Assembly: GCA_014281115.1 (NCBI GenBank)
Contig: JACONQ010000015.1
Span: 2,418,001-2,482,000 of the forward strand
Reading direction: 5' to 3'
From: Laburnicola sp. R22_1
Lineage: Eukaryota; Ascomycota; Dothideomycetes; Pleosporales; Didymosphaeriaceae
Length of the DNA stretch: 64,000 nt
A program made the position numbers and the translations under genes. How positions within the stretch are numbered: position 1 is the stretch's first letter; each line of letters begins with the position of its first letter. Positions 36,673 through 47,349 of this stretch are shown here, piece by piece. The notes below the pieces were generated by a model, which was not told the DNA's origin, did no database searches, and saw only the letters and a program-made list of their open reading frames with translations.

Positions 36673-37023
36673 GCTGAGGTTTGCTGTCGGGTGACTTCGA
36701 AGAACGATGGCATCGGGCTGGGAAGTGGAGGGAAGATGGAGATATCCGCCCGAAAATGAGGCCGGACGGCTTGTTACCCTCGGCTAGATGCTCGCGGACG
36801 AACCCCCCACATCACGACTTTTGTCATTGATGGCATCCAGCATCATACAGCGCTGGTCAAGACGGGTAAAGCTTGCAGCAAAGCCGTGTTTCGAACGATG
36901 CTTTTGTCATTTTCATTATCCGCGCCCAAGGTCGCGACATCGCAACGAATGCATTGAACACAATCGTCGAACCACCTGCATCAAACCCATTGTTATCAGA
37001 GCAAAGACATTGCCAACATCACC
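36673..37023. promoter_or_regulatory. Shared divergent promoter region (regulator / dioxygenase)
   Basis: 351 bp between two divergent start codons. It holds a GC-rich CCG...CGG-bearing stretch near 36745-36770, the sort of half-site Zn2Cys6 proteins bind, but no clear TATA box. Regulatory function is inferred from the arrangement only. Confidence 0.4.
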
Positions 37024-37887
37024 ATGGCTGTCCCGCCAGTACACTTCTTCTCCCACGGCTCAACCATGATGTTGGGGGAGGAATCCGAGTCGGCCACTTA
37101 CTGGAAAGCCTGCGGCGACGAGGCCCTCTCCCACGGCTTCAAAGGCGTCATAATGATGGGTGCGCACTGGGACGCACGCGGCGTAAACCGCATCGATGTC
37201 TCCATGAACCCCAAGCCCGGAAAATCCCCCGTCGCCTACGTCCACCCCCGCAAATACGTCGACTACGAACTCGTCCCGGATCTCGAGAGTGGGAAGAAGT
37301 GTATTGCGGCGCTGAGGGACAAGGGCATTGATGCGAAGCCGAATGAGACGTTCGATTGGATTCACGACACGTACATGATTCTGATCAGGATGTTTCCCGC
37401 CAAGTGTCCGCCGACGACGCTCATCAGCATGAATTCGAGATTCGATCCTCATCTGCATGCGCGTGTGGGCAGCATCCTGGCCAGGTTCCGAGACGAAGGC
37501 TACCTCATCATCGGTACCGGAGGCGCAGTACACAACCTATACAGAAATCATTGGGGTCAAATGATCAGATACTCGGACAACCTAGCACGACCCTACCCAC
37601 CAGAAGCCCCGATGCTGGAGTTCAGACAAAGCTTCGAGGACGTCTTTGGCCGCAACTGCAGGAAGGGTGCGAAGAAGGGTAGCCTGACTCGTGGCATTAC
37701 GAGATTGATGAAGCATCCCATGTTTAGGGATGCACACGCGACGGACGATCATTACATGGCCGCGTGTTTCGTGGCTGGGGTTGTGGATGGGAGCAATAGG
37801 GCAAGCGATACGTGTGTGCTTGGAGCTGAAGATTGGGAATTGGTGAACATGTGTAATAGTCAATTTACGGTGGGCAAGTGGGACTAG
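37024..37887 (+). CDS. LigB/DODA-type class III extradiol ring-cleavage dioxygenase
   Basis: Single exon, 287 aa, start ACCATGG. The family opens catechol-like rings with a non-haem Fe(II) (4,5-DOPA dioxygenase, protocatechuate LigB). Expected metal ligands are present as H11 (HFFSHGS), H48 (MGAHWD) and H243 (DDHYMA), with H170 (GTGGAVHN) as the likely acid/base. Length matches fungal and plant DODA-like enzymes (260-300 aa). No signal peptide, so probably cytosolic. The substrate cannot be told from sequence. It is divergent from the dual-finger regulator and convergent with the CocE-like hydrolase (257 bp between stops), suggesting an aromatic-compound pathway. Confidence 0.9.
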   Translation: MAVPPVHFFSHGSTMMLGEESESATYWKACGDEALSHGFKGVIMMGAHWDARGVNRIDVSMNPKPGKSPVAYVHPRKYVDYELVPDLESGKKCIAALRDKGIDAKPNETFDWIHDTYMILIRMFPAKCPPTTLISMNSRFDPHLHARVGSILARFRDEGYLIIGTGGAVHNLYRNHWGQMIRYSDNLARPYPPEAPMLEFRQSFEDVFGRNCRKGAKKGSLTRGITRLMKHPMFRDAHATDDHYMAACFVAGVVDGSNRASDTCVLGAEDWELVNMCNSQFTVGKWD

Positions 37888-38144
37888 AGGGCTTAAAATA
37901 ATATATTGGGTTACTGTCGTTTCCAGTGGCATTCAGGGTCAGCATACAGGACCAAATCACAATCTTTTGGCATGTGTAGATCCAAGGTCCATTATCGCGC
38001 AGGCTTTTGACGATTACGAGTTGTGGAGATGTGTGACATGACATGCAGAAAACAAGAAAACATGCGAGAGATTGTACAGTGCCGTTGCCAAGTCATATCT
38101 TGCAACGTCCAGCCTTCAATTAGACACCCATGTACTTTTCTACT

Positions 38145-40051
38145 CTATTTCGGTGGTACAATCGGCAAGGTGACATAGTTCACAGCCTTCTTGCTGAAGT
38201 GCAAATGATTCCACCCGGCAAATTTCTCCTCACTCCTGTCCTCAGGATGATTGTGCTGGAAAATGCCACTTCCCTGCGTGTCGCCACTGCTAACCTCGAA
38301 CACAATCTTACCGCCCTTTTCCACCACAACGTTAGTCGGCCAAATCTCAACATCGACGGCATAGACATCTCCAGGAATGACGGGCTGCACGTCGGTGCTA
38401 AAGTAGTCCCTCCATGGAAGATGCTCTCGGTGTTTTGGGTGGTCAGGGTTTGTCTTGCGGAGGCTGACACGCAGCCACCCCTTTGTAAGGGGTATGGGAT
38501 CTCCTGCGGTGCCGGTGTAATAGACTTCCTTGTCTTTAGGTGAGATGCAGCGCAGCGTGAGGAATAGGTCGATATCGGAGGGCGTAGCGCCGGTAGCGTG
38601 GGCTGAGAGCGAGACATTCAAGTGTGCGACGATATGGCCTGTGATCTCGGTCTCTTCTTCGAAGGGTGCGGTGGTGAATTGAAGAAGCTTGGGGTTGTCT
38701 AGGGTGCCGAGTGCCTCATAAGATAGCTTCTGTGGTCGGTTTGTAATGGGTTGGATCTGTGTCAAGGACTGAGAAGGCGTGAGGTAGAACTTCGTGTAGC
38801 GAGTACGTGCGATGGGCCACTCGTTCTCCGTCCGCCTCTCGTATACCTTCTCTTTCTCGGCGTCGTTGAAGCCTACGTCGCCCTTACGCAGGACGATGTC
38901 AATGGGAGGAAGCTTGCCTTTTACGGACCAGCCAACTCGATCATCGCCCTTGAGAAAAGCGTCAAGGAAGCTACGCTGTATCTTAACTTCTTCATTGTAA
39001 TAAAAGGGCAGGTCATGCCTTCCAGTAATCATCCGAAGGTACTTGAACTCAGAACCAGCATGCGTGTAGCCTTCGATGTTCCCGCGCAGATGGAGCAAGA
39101 TCCCTCCCCAGTTGCCAACCGATAGAAGTGGTACTTCAATATCACTCATGTCGTACTCTTTGCTTGCGTAGTATAATTCGTCGCGGAACTTGAACTTGGC
39201 GGTATCGATTGTCTGATCTTGTCGATTTCGTTCGCGTACTTCTTCCGACAGATTGCCATCGACGGTATCTGGACCCCAATTCCGTTCTGCACGGCCTGGA
39301 CGGCCATATTGATTCGTAATGACTTGACGGTTCCTAAGACGCACATAATGAGCATTGATCGTCTTAGAGAGTAGGTGCGAGACTTACCACCAGAAGTTGA
39401 TGAACTTGTTGCTCAAGATACCTCCGTGGCGGCATCTGTCTCTGTAATAATCACTCATCCCTTCCCATGGAATAACCGCAGCTAGACCCTTGGGCTTGCG
39501 CGCTGCTACACGCCATTGCGATCCCGCGTAGTAGCTTATACCAAGCAAGCCAACCTTTCCAGATGACCAGGGTTGTTCAGCGGCCCATTCGACAACATCG
39601 AAGAATGCCTCGCTTGTTCCTCGTGACATGGTGTCTAAAAAGCCTGGAGACTGACCAAGTCCGCGTTCGTCGGCGCGGACAATGATGTAGTCATGCTTCG
39701 TCCAGAAGCCTGGATCTGGTGTTTCCCATGCTGAATGATCAGAATGATGATCGGGATTGACTTCTGAATATGATTTGCCGTGAAAGCTAGCATATGTTAG
39801 TTGCTGTGTACGCGTGCCAGAGAGGAGGAGTCGACATACTCCTTGTAGTGGATGTCTTTCCCATATGGTCCGTAAGTGACTAACACCGGAAGCTTCCTTC
39901 CCTCCTTTGTCGTCTTAGGACGGTAAACGTTGCATCGAATGATACCTTGAGACGATGATCTCAGCGGCACTGCGACATTTTGCTCGTAAATGTAAGGAAA
40001 GGACGACTCGTCAATAGTGTACACGTCTTTGACTTCTAGCTGGTCAGACAT
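38145..40051 (-). CDS. CocE/NonD-type alpha/beta hydrolase (X-Pro dipeptidyl-peptidase S15 family)
   Basis: Exons 40051-39840, 39786-39388 and 39333-38145 (53- and 54-nt introns, GTATGT/GTAAGT donors) give 599 aa. The N-terminal hydrolase domain carries the nucleophile Ser155 in GLLGISYYAGSQW, the S15/CocE signature G-x-S-Y-x-G. An upstream RADERGLGQS matches the oxyanion/DxRGxGxS block. The C-terminal part (about 380-599) fits the PepX_C jelly-roll domain. Members cleave esters, amides or X-Pro peptides; the substrate here is unknown. No signal peptide is apparent. As neighbour of a ring-cleaving dioxygenase and a cupin it may hydrolyse an aromatic ester or ring-fission product; that is inference. 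Confidence 0.88.
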
Positions 40052-40505
40052 TGTGCCAATAGGAAGGGAGTATGAAGAATCTTACTATTCCAGGCCTTTT
40101 GGATATATAATACCCGTTGCGACCTGTAGTGGGTGCCGGTGCCGGCAACGCGGCGTTGTCAAGGTGCGGCGTTTGCGGGGCAGACTCGGAATGTGGAGGT
40201 TGAAAGCGTTCCAAATTCGGCTGCGCTCCTTAACCATGCCCATTTGGTCTTGACCGTTTTTAAAATCACAGCATACAACGAGGGAGTGAACTATGTGCTG
40301 GTATTCTTATTTTATCACCAAAACCATGTCATTAAGTACTGCAACCATCCGTGTGCGACAATCTGTACTTCGTGATACCGAGAGGGCATCCCGACTACAT
40401 TCAAAAGATTGCTTCTGCAAATGCGAGAGACTATCAAAAAGAGCGCATGTAATTGCTGCACCGGATAATGATTCAATTGATTGAAATATCGAAGCTTTTC
40501 TGTGG
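40052..40505. other. Intergenic region upstream of the hydrolase
   Basis: 454 bp between the hydrolase start and the cupin stop. Contains GGTGCCGGTGCCGGCAACG near 40131-40150, a CCG/CGG-rich direct duplication that could be a regulator site. A weak TATATAAT lies near 40103. No gene seen. Confidence 0.35.
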
Positions 40506-41066
40506 CTACGACGAGGCCGGGACGCCCTCCATGGTTCCAAGGTCTTCCTGCAAGATCTCTCCCTCGACCTCTACCGGCTTGCATTCCTGAAGAACATACA
40601 TCATCCGTCCCCAAGATGTGGAGCTCTTGTTTCTCCAAGCATGCATTGTGCCCCTCTGAATTGCAACATCTCCTCTCTTCATCGTTCTCGTCTCCCCAGA
40701 GTCCAGCACCAATTCCATCTCACCCTCCAAGACGACACCATAATCCAACGAGACCGTGCGATGCATGGGCGATAATTGACCTGGTGCCATGTCCACGAAT
40801 CGCAGTACTGTACCCCCCGAAGAAACCAGGCCAGGTGCACTTTCAAGAAAAGGTTTGTAGACTGCAAGATCGGCATCCTTGTTCAGATCGACAGGAAATC
40901 CTTTGGTGACGTATCCGAGCCGGAATTCAGCGCCTGGTATATGATCAACCTTAGTTTCTTCGGGGACAGCATCAGAAAAGATGGCTTTTTTCGTCGTCGG
41001 ATCGTGGGTGGTGATGAAGCGATTGACTTTCGGAAGATCGTTTGCGATTTCGGTTTTTGGAGCCAT
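40506..41066 (-). CDS. Cupin-domain protein
   Basis: Single exon, 186 aa. One conserved beta-barrel: motif 1 region MHRTVSLDYGVVLEGEMELV (a HRT replaces the usual HxH) and motif 2 RGDVAIQRGTMHAWRN with the conserved His. Such small fungal cupins occur beside dioxygenases, oxidoreductases and polyketide tailoring genes and act as isomerases, dioxygenases or cyclases; a precise activity cannot be assigned. Altered metal ligands leave metal binding uncertain. Start ATGGCTCCAAAAACC lies in a normal context. Same strand as the CocE-like hydrolase, 454 bp upstream of it. Confidence 0.85.
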   Translation of the reverse strand: MAPKTEIANDLPKVNRFITTHDPTTKKAIFSDAVPEETKVDHIPGAEFRLGYVTKGFPVDLNKDADLAVYKPFLESAPGLVSSGGTVLRFVDMAPGQLSPMHRTVSLDYGVVLEGEMELVLDSGETRTMKRGDVAIQRGTMHAWRNKSSTSWGRMMYVLQECKPVEVEGEILQEDLGTMEGVPASS

Positions 41067-41963
41067 GATGGGAAATTGAAGAAGGCAGTTGTGCTTGAAG
41101 AAGGAATAGGTCTTGATTTGTATGTCGCTAGATTACTTGAGAGTACAACTTCAAAGTAGAGTCTAAGACGCAGAGTGAGAATCGGCCAGAAGGTGATTCG
41201 AGTATCATCGAAGAACTCATCCGCAGTCTCCCGAGTTGGAGGGCATTTTAACTGACCCCGGACCATTCACCCACCGGCATCTGCTGACGTGGATCCGGCG
41301 TATCCCGTGCGGGGTCTCGCTCCATGGACTCGGCCGGGAGTCGGAGTCGGCCCCATACTCAGTTCTGCGGAGCACGGCCTTTTTCGGAGAAAACTCGAAA
41401 GACCGCGAGGGGACGAGTACAGCGAATTGGCTTAGCCACTCGGTTGCATCATAGTTTGGGGAGTTGAAGGACGTTGGCGCTGTGAGAGACTTCATGCAGT
41501 CGTGGTGGCAGAGAGAGCGCGTGCTTGAGAACAAAAACGACGCATAGTACCGCTATCAATAAGAAATGCGCTTGTCTACCTTTGCACTAGGCGGAATGTG
41601 TGCGGCAAGGTCCTGAACTGCACAAACCTCAAGCACATGAACCTTTTGCATCTCCAATTTATCCTTAGAGCAGCCAAATTCCGCTGTCAATGCCTGGCTC
41701 CTTGTTGGATGCATGTCGTCCACGACTCTAGAAGCTCCGTTATTAGCGGCTACACAGTGTGTGAGACGGTGGCACAAAGTTGGCTTTGGGCCAGGCGATA
41801 ACTTTGCGATAGCAATGGCAACCAACAAGGAGATAGACGAGCTATACGGCTTGTCCAATTGAGATGACGATGACGATTAATCAGTACAAGCGAGCCATGT
41901 CTCGTACACGACTCTATTAAGCCACCACGCATTAAGCCTCAAGCCAAGCCTATTAAAATACCC
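41067..41963. other. Intergenic region with a CGG/CCG-rich cluster
   Basis: About 900 bp without a convincing gene. 41283-41360 is GC-rich with CTCGGCCGGGAGTCGGAGTC-type direct and inverted CGG triplets, typical of Zn2Cys6 binding sites, 220-290 bp upstream of the cupin start. Short ORFs (41236-41454, 41556-41858) lack family resemblance and good codon context. A 3' UTR for the ALDH-like gene may occupy the right end. Confidence 0.4.
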
Positions 41964-43508
41964 TCAGATGAACGCCCACCTCCAACCCGCCCGGACACCA
42001 AAGAAAAGCGTCGCGCCAATGCCCGTCACAAGGGGGATACCATACACGCCCAATCCAATGAGCATACCTTGTTCGAAAAACCCAATCCCGCTCGACACCG
42101 CGCGCTTTTTCTCCTCGATCTCACGTGTCGCTTTGCTGAGCAACTCTGTTACCGCTTTGCTTGCGTCTTTACCCGAAAGTACTTCTGCCATGGCGACTTG
42201 AGAGGCTGGAGCAGTGATGTATGCAGGTGACATGTGTGTGAAATGTTGCGCTGTGTATCGCTTCTCGATATCGATGGGCTGGAAGGAGGGAGCTGCTGGG
42301 CCGAGGAGAAGACGGAGGGGGATGTGATTCGCGAACGAGACGTCGGCTTTGACGAACTGCGAGAGGTACTTGCCCGTCGACGGGGTGCCGAAATGGTATG
42401 CAGCCAAGAGGGTGCCCTGAGCGTCCAAGTCCTCGTCGACAAGGCTGATGGCGTGCTCGAGAGACGTGATGGACGACACGCAGAAGACGGGTTGTTGTGC
42501 CTTCGATGGTAGGGCGACGAGGTTCGCGAGCTCAACAATGGCGCCGTTGTCACCTTGGGTGATGACGTTCAGCTTCCACAACTTGCTATCTGAGAGGGCT
42601 TGGAAGGCGTCTGCCACCCGTGATGTTTTCTTCGGCTCCTTTGCATTCGTTGAGCCGTTGGAGATGCCGTTGGAGCCGGCCAAGAAGCGGATTGAGTATT
42701 TCAAGACGTGTTCCAGGAACTCCTTCTTGACAAACTCGTTGACGAGGACCAGATCAGGAGCGTAAGGCGATGTTCCACCGAATGCGAAGCGTGCTGTCAC
42801 CAGTTGTTCGGCAGCCGATGCGAGGTCTGCCGTACGATCTACAATGGAGATGACCTTGCTTCGAGAAGATACAAGTTGCGAGTATGATGGCTGGCTAACT
42901 TGCTTCTCTTGAAAGACTTGTAGACAGGCTGATAGGGATTCTGATGGAGGATCGGATGAGATGACAGCGAAGGTGTCGGATTCGAGGGCTTCGGTGAGCA
43001 GGGTGCGGAGCAGAGGAGGAAATGCACGAAGGTTGTTTTCGAGCTGCGAAGTGGTTAGACATTGGATTTCGGAAACTTGGAGACATCATACCTTCAGCGC
43101 GACACAGTTGCCTGCCGCAAGAGCCGCGCTCAAGGGTGCGATCACCGAAAAGAACGGCGTATGACTTCTTTGCGGTTCAATATACGCCACACCCCAAGGC
43201 TCTCGTCTATCACCTGCATCTTGACCATTGGTAATTCTATATTCGGCTCGCAGCTCTTTCGTTGCATCAATCGAGCTGTAATGCTCTTTGATTACGTCCA
43301 GCGCGAGCGCAACCTCGGTAGTTGCTTCCTCATCCGACACATGCGTATCTTGCTTGATGGCGTCTTTGATCGCACTGCTACTAGTACGCAGCGCGTCATG
43401 TAGCGACTTGATTTGTTTGAGTCGGAAGAGAGCGTTGCGACAGCGGGTTGTAAGGGCGGTCGCTTGGAGATCTGCAAGAGCAACTTCGGGAGTGATTGGT
43501 GACGACAT
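41964..43508 (-). CDS. Aldehyde-dehydrogenase-like protein lacking catalytic residues, C-terminal membrane segment
   Basis: Exons 43508-43092 and 43043-41964 (48-nt intron, GTATGA donor, TCTAAC branch) give 498 aa. The ALDH fold is recognisable (EPWGVAYIEPQRSHTPFFS, APLSAALAAGNCVALK). Where active enzymes have GQ-x-C-x-APD, this reads GGTSPYAPDLVLVNEF, so the catalytic Cys is missing. The ELGGK block with the catalytic Glu is also absent (IVDRTADLASAAEQL instead). A hydrophobic stretch near residues 465-495 (GMLIGLGVYGIPLVTGIGA) looks like a membrane anchor, as in fatty-aldehyde-dehydrogenase-like proteins. Probably a pseudoenzyme or a diverged subfamily. The start at 43508 is preferred; no ATG is available 5' at 43544. 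Confidence 0.8.
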
Positions 43509-43774
43509 TGCGAACTTCACGTTTGAACAAACCAACGACAACAAGAGCGAAAGAGAGAAAGGAATTCAACGGTCGCTATGTAAAGTTCAACATGTCTTCG
43601 GACATGCCTGACACAATCTTGAGCCCATTGGGCCGACAATGCTGAGACATACCGGGAGTGATGCCCCCTCCACATTCCGACACGTGCTTCCATCTCAACC
43701 TTCTCAATGTCGTACCTCGTCAACATCACCGCCATCGTCGCCATTGTCGCCCTAGGACGTACACCACTGTCAAC
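43509..43774. promoter_or_regulatory. Divergent promoter between ALDH-like and small gene
   Basis: 266 bp separating two divergent starts, with no obvious TATA box. Possible 5' leader sequence of both genes. Function is inferred from orientation. Confidence 0.35.
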
Positions 43775-44205
43775 ATGTCAGTAACAACGACCGCCAACCC
43801 AATCCACTATAACCTCGAAGCCGTCCTTGCAGACTACAATCTTCACCATACCGAAGAACCCGATATAAGCCTCAACACACATCCAGACCCGACGCCATCT
43901 ACCTCCGTACAATCGCTGCAAAATCCCAGCGACTGGCCGACCCAACATCGCCGTGTTCCTACGTATAGACCTATAAATTACGAACTCGATCAGAGCGAAC
44001 GGAGAGTGTACCTGAATGCCATTGAACAAGCGATGGTCGGCGTGGTGTTTACAGGCGTGTTCTTGCAGGCGGTGAGTATTCTGAGCGTCAGGCGATGAAA
44101 GGGTAGCATTGTGGGCTAACAGAAGTACAGACCGTATCAAAGGCTTGGAGGATCTCATTGGGACGTGTGTGGAATGTTGCGTGTAAGATTGGCGGAGAGT
44201 GGTGA
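43775..44205 (+). CDS. Small hypothetical protein, 123 aa
   Basis: Exons 43775-44071 and 44131-44205. The 59-nt intron has GTGAGT donor, GCTAAC branch and TACAG acceptor, and the frame continues FLQA|TVSKAWRIS to a TGA. The N-terminal half is polar and Thr/Pro/Asn-rich. A short hydrophobic segment near residues 87-99 (MVGVVFTGVFLQA) may be amphipathic or membrane-associated. No family recognised. An upstream ATG at 43658 would add 39 unusual residues and is not favoured. Confidence 0.55.
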
Positions 44206-44440
44206 ACACAACCGAGAAAAAAACGATGAATTCTTTTCTCCTATCTTAGAGACTCTCATTGAAGACTGCGCATTCTGTAACACCTTGAGGCATACTGTAT
44301 TTCATTGAGTTTTCCATTTCTGCCATGCGTACCCCTCAAGTGCTTAAGTGATGATAATCTCCCAATCCGACTTTCGTAGTATGTATCGGCATCGTGTACA
44401 CACTTTCTCGGGCCGGCATGCACCACTGCGCATATCGCTT

Positions 44441-44544
44441 AGCTCTCCTTACCCCCCTAAAACTTAACTAAAATTAACTTTAATAGCTAATTTAATAGTT
44501 TTTTACTTAACTAACTTTACTAATATAAAATATTTATTAACGTA
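44441..44544. repeat. AT-rich repeat end shared with 50805-50905
   Basis: About 95 bp beginning CTCTCCTTACCCCCCTAAAA is repeated at 50805 with few changes. It forms the border of the second transposon block, and the Fot1-like element inserted at the TA at 44543. Identity of the parent element is unknown. Confidence 0.6.
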
Positions 44545-44629
44545 CTTTGCACTCGAGTCGATCATTCCATCGAGTCGATCACTTTGCCAAGACCCCACCA
44601 AAACGTACTATCAGCAATAGTACAACGCG

Positions 44630-46977
44630 ATGCCTCAACCACACAACAAACTACTGGCGTTAAAAGAAGCGCGTATACAGCTTGCGATCTAGGCTATTAA
44701 ATAAGACGCGACACTCTCTTAGCGACGCGCTGCAGCCCTCTATAACGTCTCTTAAAGTACACTTAGCAACTAACGCGCTGGAAAGACGTTTAGACGCGAC
44801 TGCGCACCTAATAAAATAAGACTTACTATAAGAGAGGAGTAGGTGATTGTGCAGCATATACTCGACCTAGACGCGCGAGGATTTCCGCCCCAGCTTGATG
44901 CCATAAAAGATATGGCCGATTCTTTACTAGCTGCACGCCACTACGAGCCAGTTGGCCAGAGGTGGCCTTATGACTTTGTTAAGCGCTAGCCAAAGCTTTA
45001 AGTCAAGTTTAATCGAAAGTACGACTACAAGAGAGCCCTCTAGGAGGATCCTAAGGTGATACAAGGCTGGTTCCGGCTTGTGGAGAACATGAAGGCCAAG
45101 TATAGTATCCTAGATAAGGACACCTACAATTTCGACGAGTCTGGCTTTATAATGGGCATAATATCGACTGGAGTGGTAGTCACAGGCTCTGAGCGTTAAG
45201 GACGGCCAAAGCAGGTGCAGCAGGGCAATAGGGAGTGGACAACAGTTATCTAAGGCATCAACGCAATGGGGTGGTGGATCCCACCCTTCATTATCTTTAG
45301 GGGCAAGCACCACCTCTCCGCCTGGTATAAGGAGAAGGATCTACCTCATAATTAGGTTATTGCAGTCTCTGAGAACGGCTGGACGACAAATAAGCTTGGT
45401 CTGCAATGGCTGAAGCACTTTGATGAGCATACAAAGAGGCGTACTACTAGTGGAGTACGTTTGCTCATTATTGATAGCCACGAAAGTCACAACTCGCTCG
45501 AATTCCAGGATTACTGCAAAAAGAGTAATATTATTACTCTCTGTATGCCTCCACATTCGTCGCACCTCTTGCAGCCACTTGACGTGGGTTGTTTTGCGCC
45601 GTTAAAGAAGGCGTATGGGCGCCAAGCCGAGAATCTGATGCGCAACCACATCACGCACATCACTAAAATCGAGTTCCTACCTTACTTTATTGCTGCTTTT
45701 AAGGCTTTAATTACTGAAAGTAATATTAAAGGAGGCTTTCGAGGTGCTGGCCTAGTGCCCCACGACCCAGAAGTTGTGATATCGCAGCTTGACGTCCGCC
45801 TGCGTACGCCTCCACTTTGTACTATTCGCGATAGTACATGGGAGTCGCAAACTCCGCGAAATAGTACAGAACTTGGGTTGCAATCGACGCTGGTTAAGCA
45901 GAGGATTTAAAGGCATGTAGATAGTTCCCCAACTTATATAGTTGAGGCGGTGGAAAAGCTCGTTAAAGGCGCCAAGCTAATAGGGCATTCTTTACTGTGT
46001 CCGTGCACTCAACGCCCGGATTCAGTCAACGCCCGCCTTTTACTAGGAAAATCAAAGAAAATAAGCAACTTCACAGCTATATAACTCTTTAGCTACTTTT
46101 TCTTTTTAAAAGCTTTCTTAATTAAAGTTATAGAGAAAGACTATCTCTATAACTCTAGAATTTTGGTTTTCTAATAATAATTAATTTTAAGAAAAAGTAT
46201 AAAAGTACTAAAACTTAAGTCTCTAAATTTAAAAATAAATTTTTTAAAAGTAAAGTATGCTATTTAGAATATAGTTTATATTAAGTTCTTTCTAATAAAA
46301 CTATTAACTAGAAAGTTATATTATCTTTTTATTTTTTTAAATAAAAAAATTAGGAAAGATAATCTATCTTCTTAAGTAGTCCTTTATAAAAAAAAGTCTT
46401 AATATAAACTATATTCTAAACAGCATACTTTACTTCTAAAAAAATTTATTTTTAAATTTAGAGACTTAAGTTTTAGTACTTTTATACTTTTTCTTAAAAT
46501 TAATTATTATTAGAAAACCAAATTCTAGAGTTATAGAGATAGTCTTTCTCTATAACTTTAATTAAGAAAGCTTTTAAAAGAAAAAGTAGCTAAAGAGTTA
46601 TATAGCTGTGAAGTTGCTTATTTTCTTTGATTTTCCTAGTAAAAGGCGGGCGTTGACTGAATCCGGGCGTTGAGTGCACGGACACAGTAGTGTTGATGAC
46701 TAAACGCAACGCTAAACTTCAAGCTACTAATGAGGCCGCCACGTGACATAAATCGCATAAAAGAAAGCGAGTACAGCGTGAAGGAGTCCTTATAGCTGAA
46801 GAGGGCTAGCGGCTGGCCACTCTAAAGGAGTTTGGGGCGCGCAGTGATGGGCAAAAGGCGAAGAAGAGGGTGCGCGCTGATGGAGGCGAATCTGCTCAAC
46901 GGCGCTGTGGACGCTGCGGCAAGCCCGGGCATAATAAAACAACCTGTAGGCAGCCTATAGAAGTAGATTCTAAATAG
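44630..46977 (+). pseudogene. Fot1/pogo transposase, disrupted by nonsense codons and a MITE
   Basis: Starts MPQPHNKLLALKEARIQL at 44630, followed by HTH_Psq and CENP-B-type regions. The DDE_1 core is catalytically complete: NFDESGF, LLIIDSHESHNS and MPPHSSHLLQPLDVGCFAPLK. Interrupted at 45994 by the MITE and resumed at 46690 with an RKR-rich segment and a zinc knuckle CGRCGKPGHNKTTC; stop TAG at 46975. Several TAA/TAG replace Gln/Trp codons in the N-terminal half, while 45461-45910 is still open. The product is inactive as it stands. Confidence 0.9.
45995..46687. mobile_element. 693-bp fold-back MITE in the transposase gene
   Basis: Ends CTGTGTCCGTGCACTCAACG and its inverse between TA duplications (45993-45994, 46688-46689). 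The arms are nearly perfect inverted copies of about 290-300 bp with a central spacer of about 105 bp (roughly 46292-46398). It is non-coding. Termini differ from those of the host transposon, so another Tc1/mariner-type transposase must have moved it. Confidence 0.92.
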
Positions 46978-47349
46978 ATTAGCCTATTTAGACTATCGAA
47001 AATAGTTTGTGTTAACTCTATACTATTGTGAATAGTATAGAACTTAGTGGGGTTGTCAGATTTAATAGTGTTCTGTTACTTTAAGATAATATATTAATGA
47101 GAATTGATGACTGTGATGATTAATTGTAATCGAGAAGCCTAGCTATCGCGAGAAGTTTCTATCTATGCTAAGGCCCTTGTACTATCTAGAATAGTATAGG
47201 GGCAATGCAAAATAGTAGTGTGCCAGCCTCCTTAGTGTATTTTATAGAGAGATTATCACTGGAATACATAGTAACCGTCTATCTAATAGGAGTCTTGGCA
47301 AAGTAATTAACTTAATAGAATAATCGACTCGAGTGCAAAGTATAACATA

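Larger units (their letters stand above)
44545..47340 (+). mobile_element. Fot1/pogo-type DNA transposon carrying a nested MITE
   Basis: Inverted ends CTTTGCACTCGAGTCGAT and the inverse, flanked by TA (44543-44544, 47341-47342), with about 54 bp of inverted similarity reaching ACTTTGCCAAGAC. Total 2796 bp including a 693-bp MITE. Encodes one transposase on the plus strand. Contains several copies of the dyad GTACTAT-N5-ATAGTAC. Confidence 0.9.

Noticed and set aside
45461..45910. Open 149-codon frame taken as a gene
   Set aside because: It is the still-open part of the disrupted Fot1-type transposase starting at 44630.
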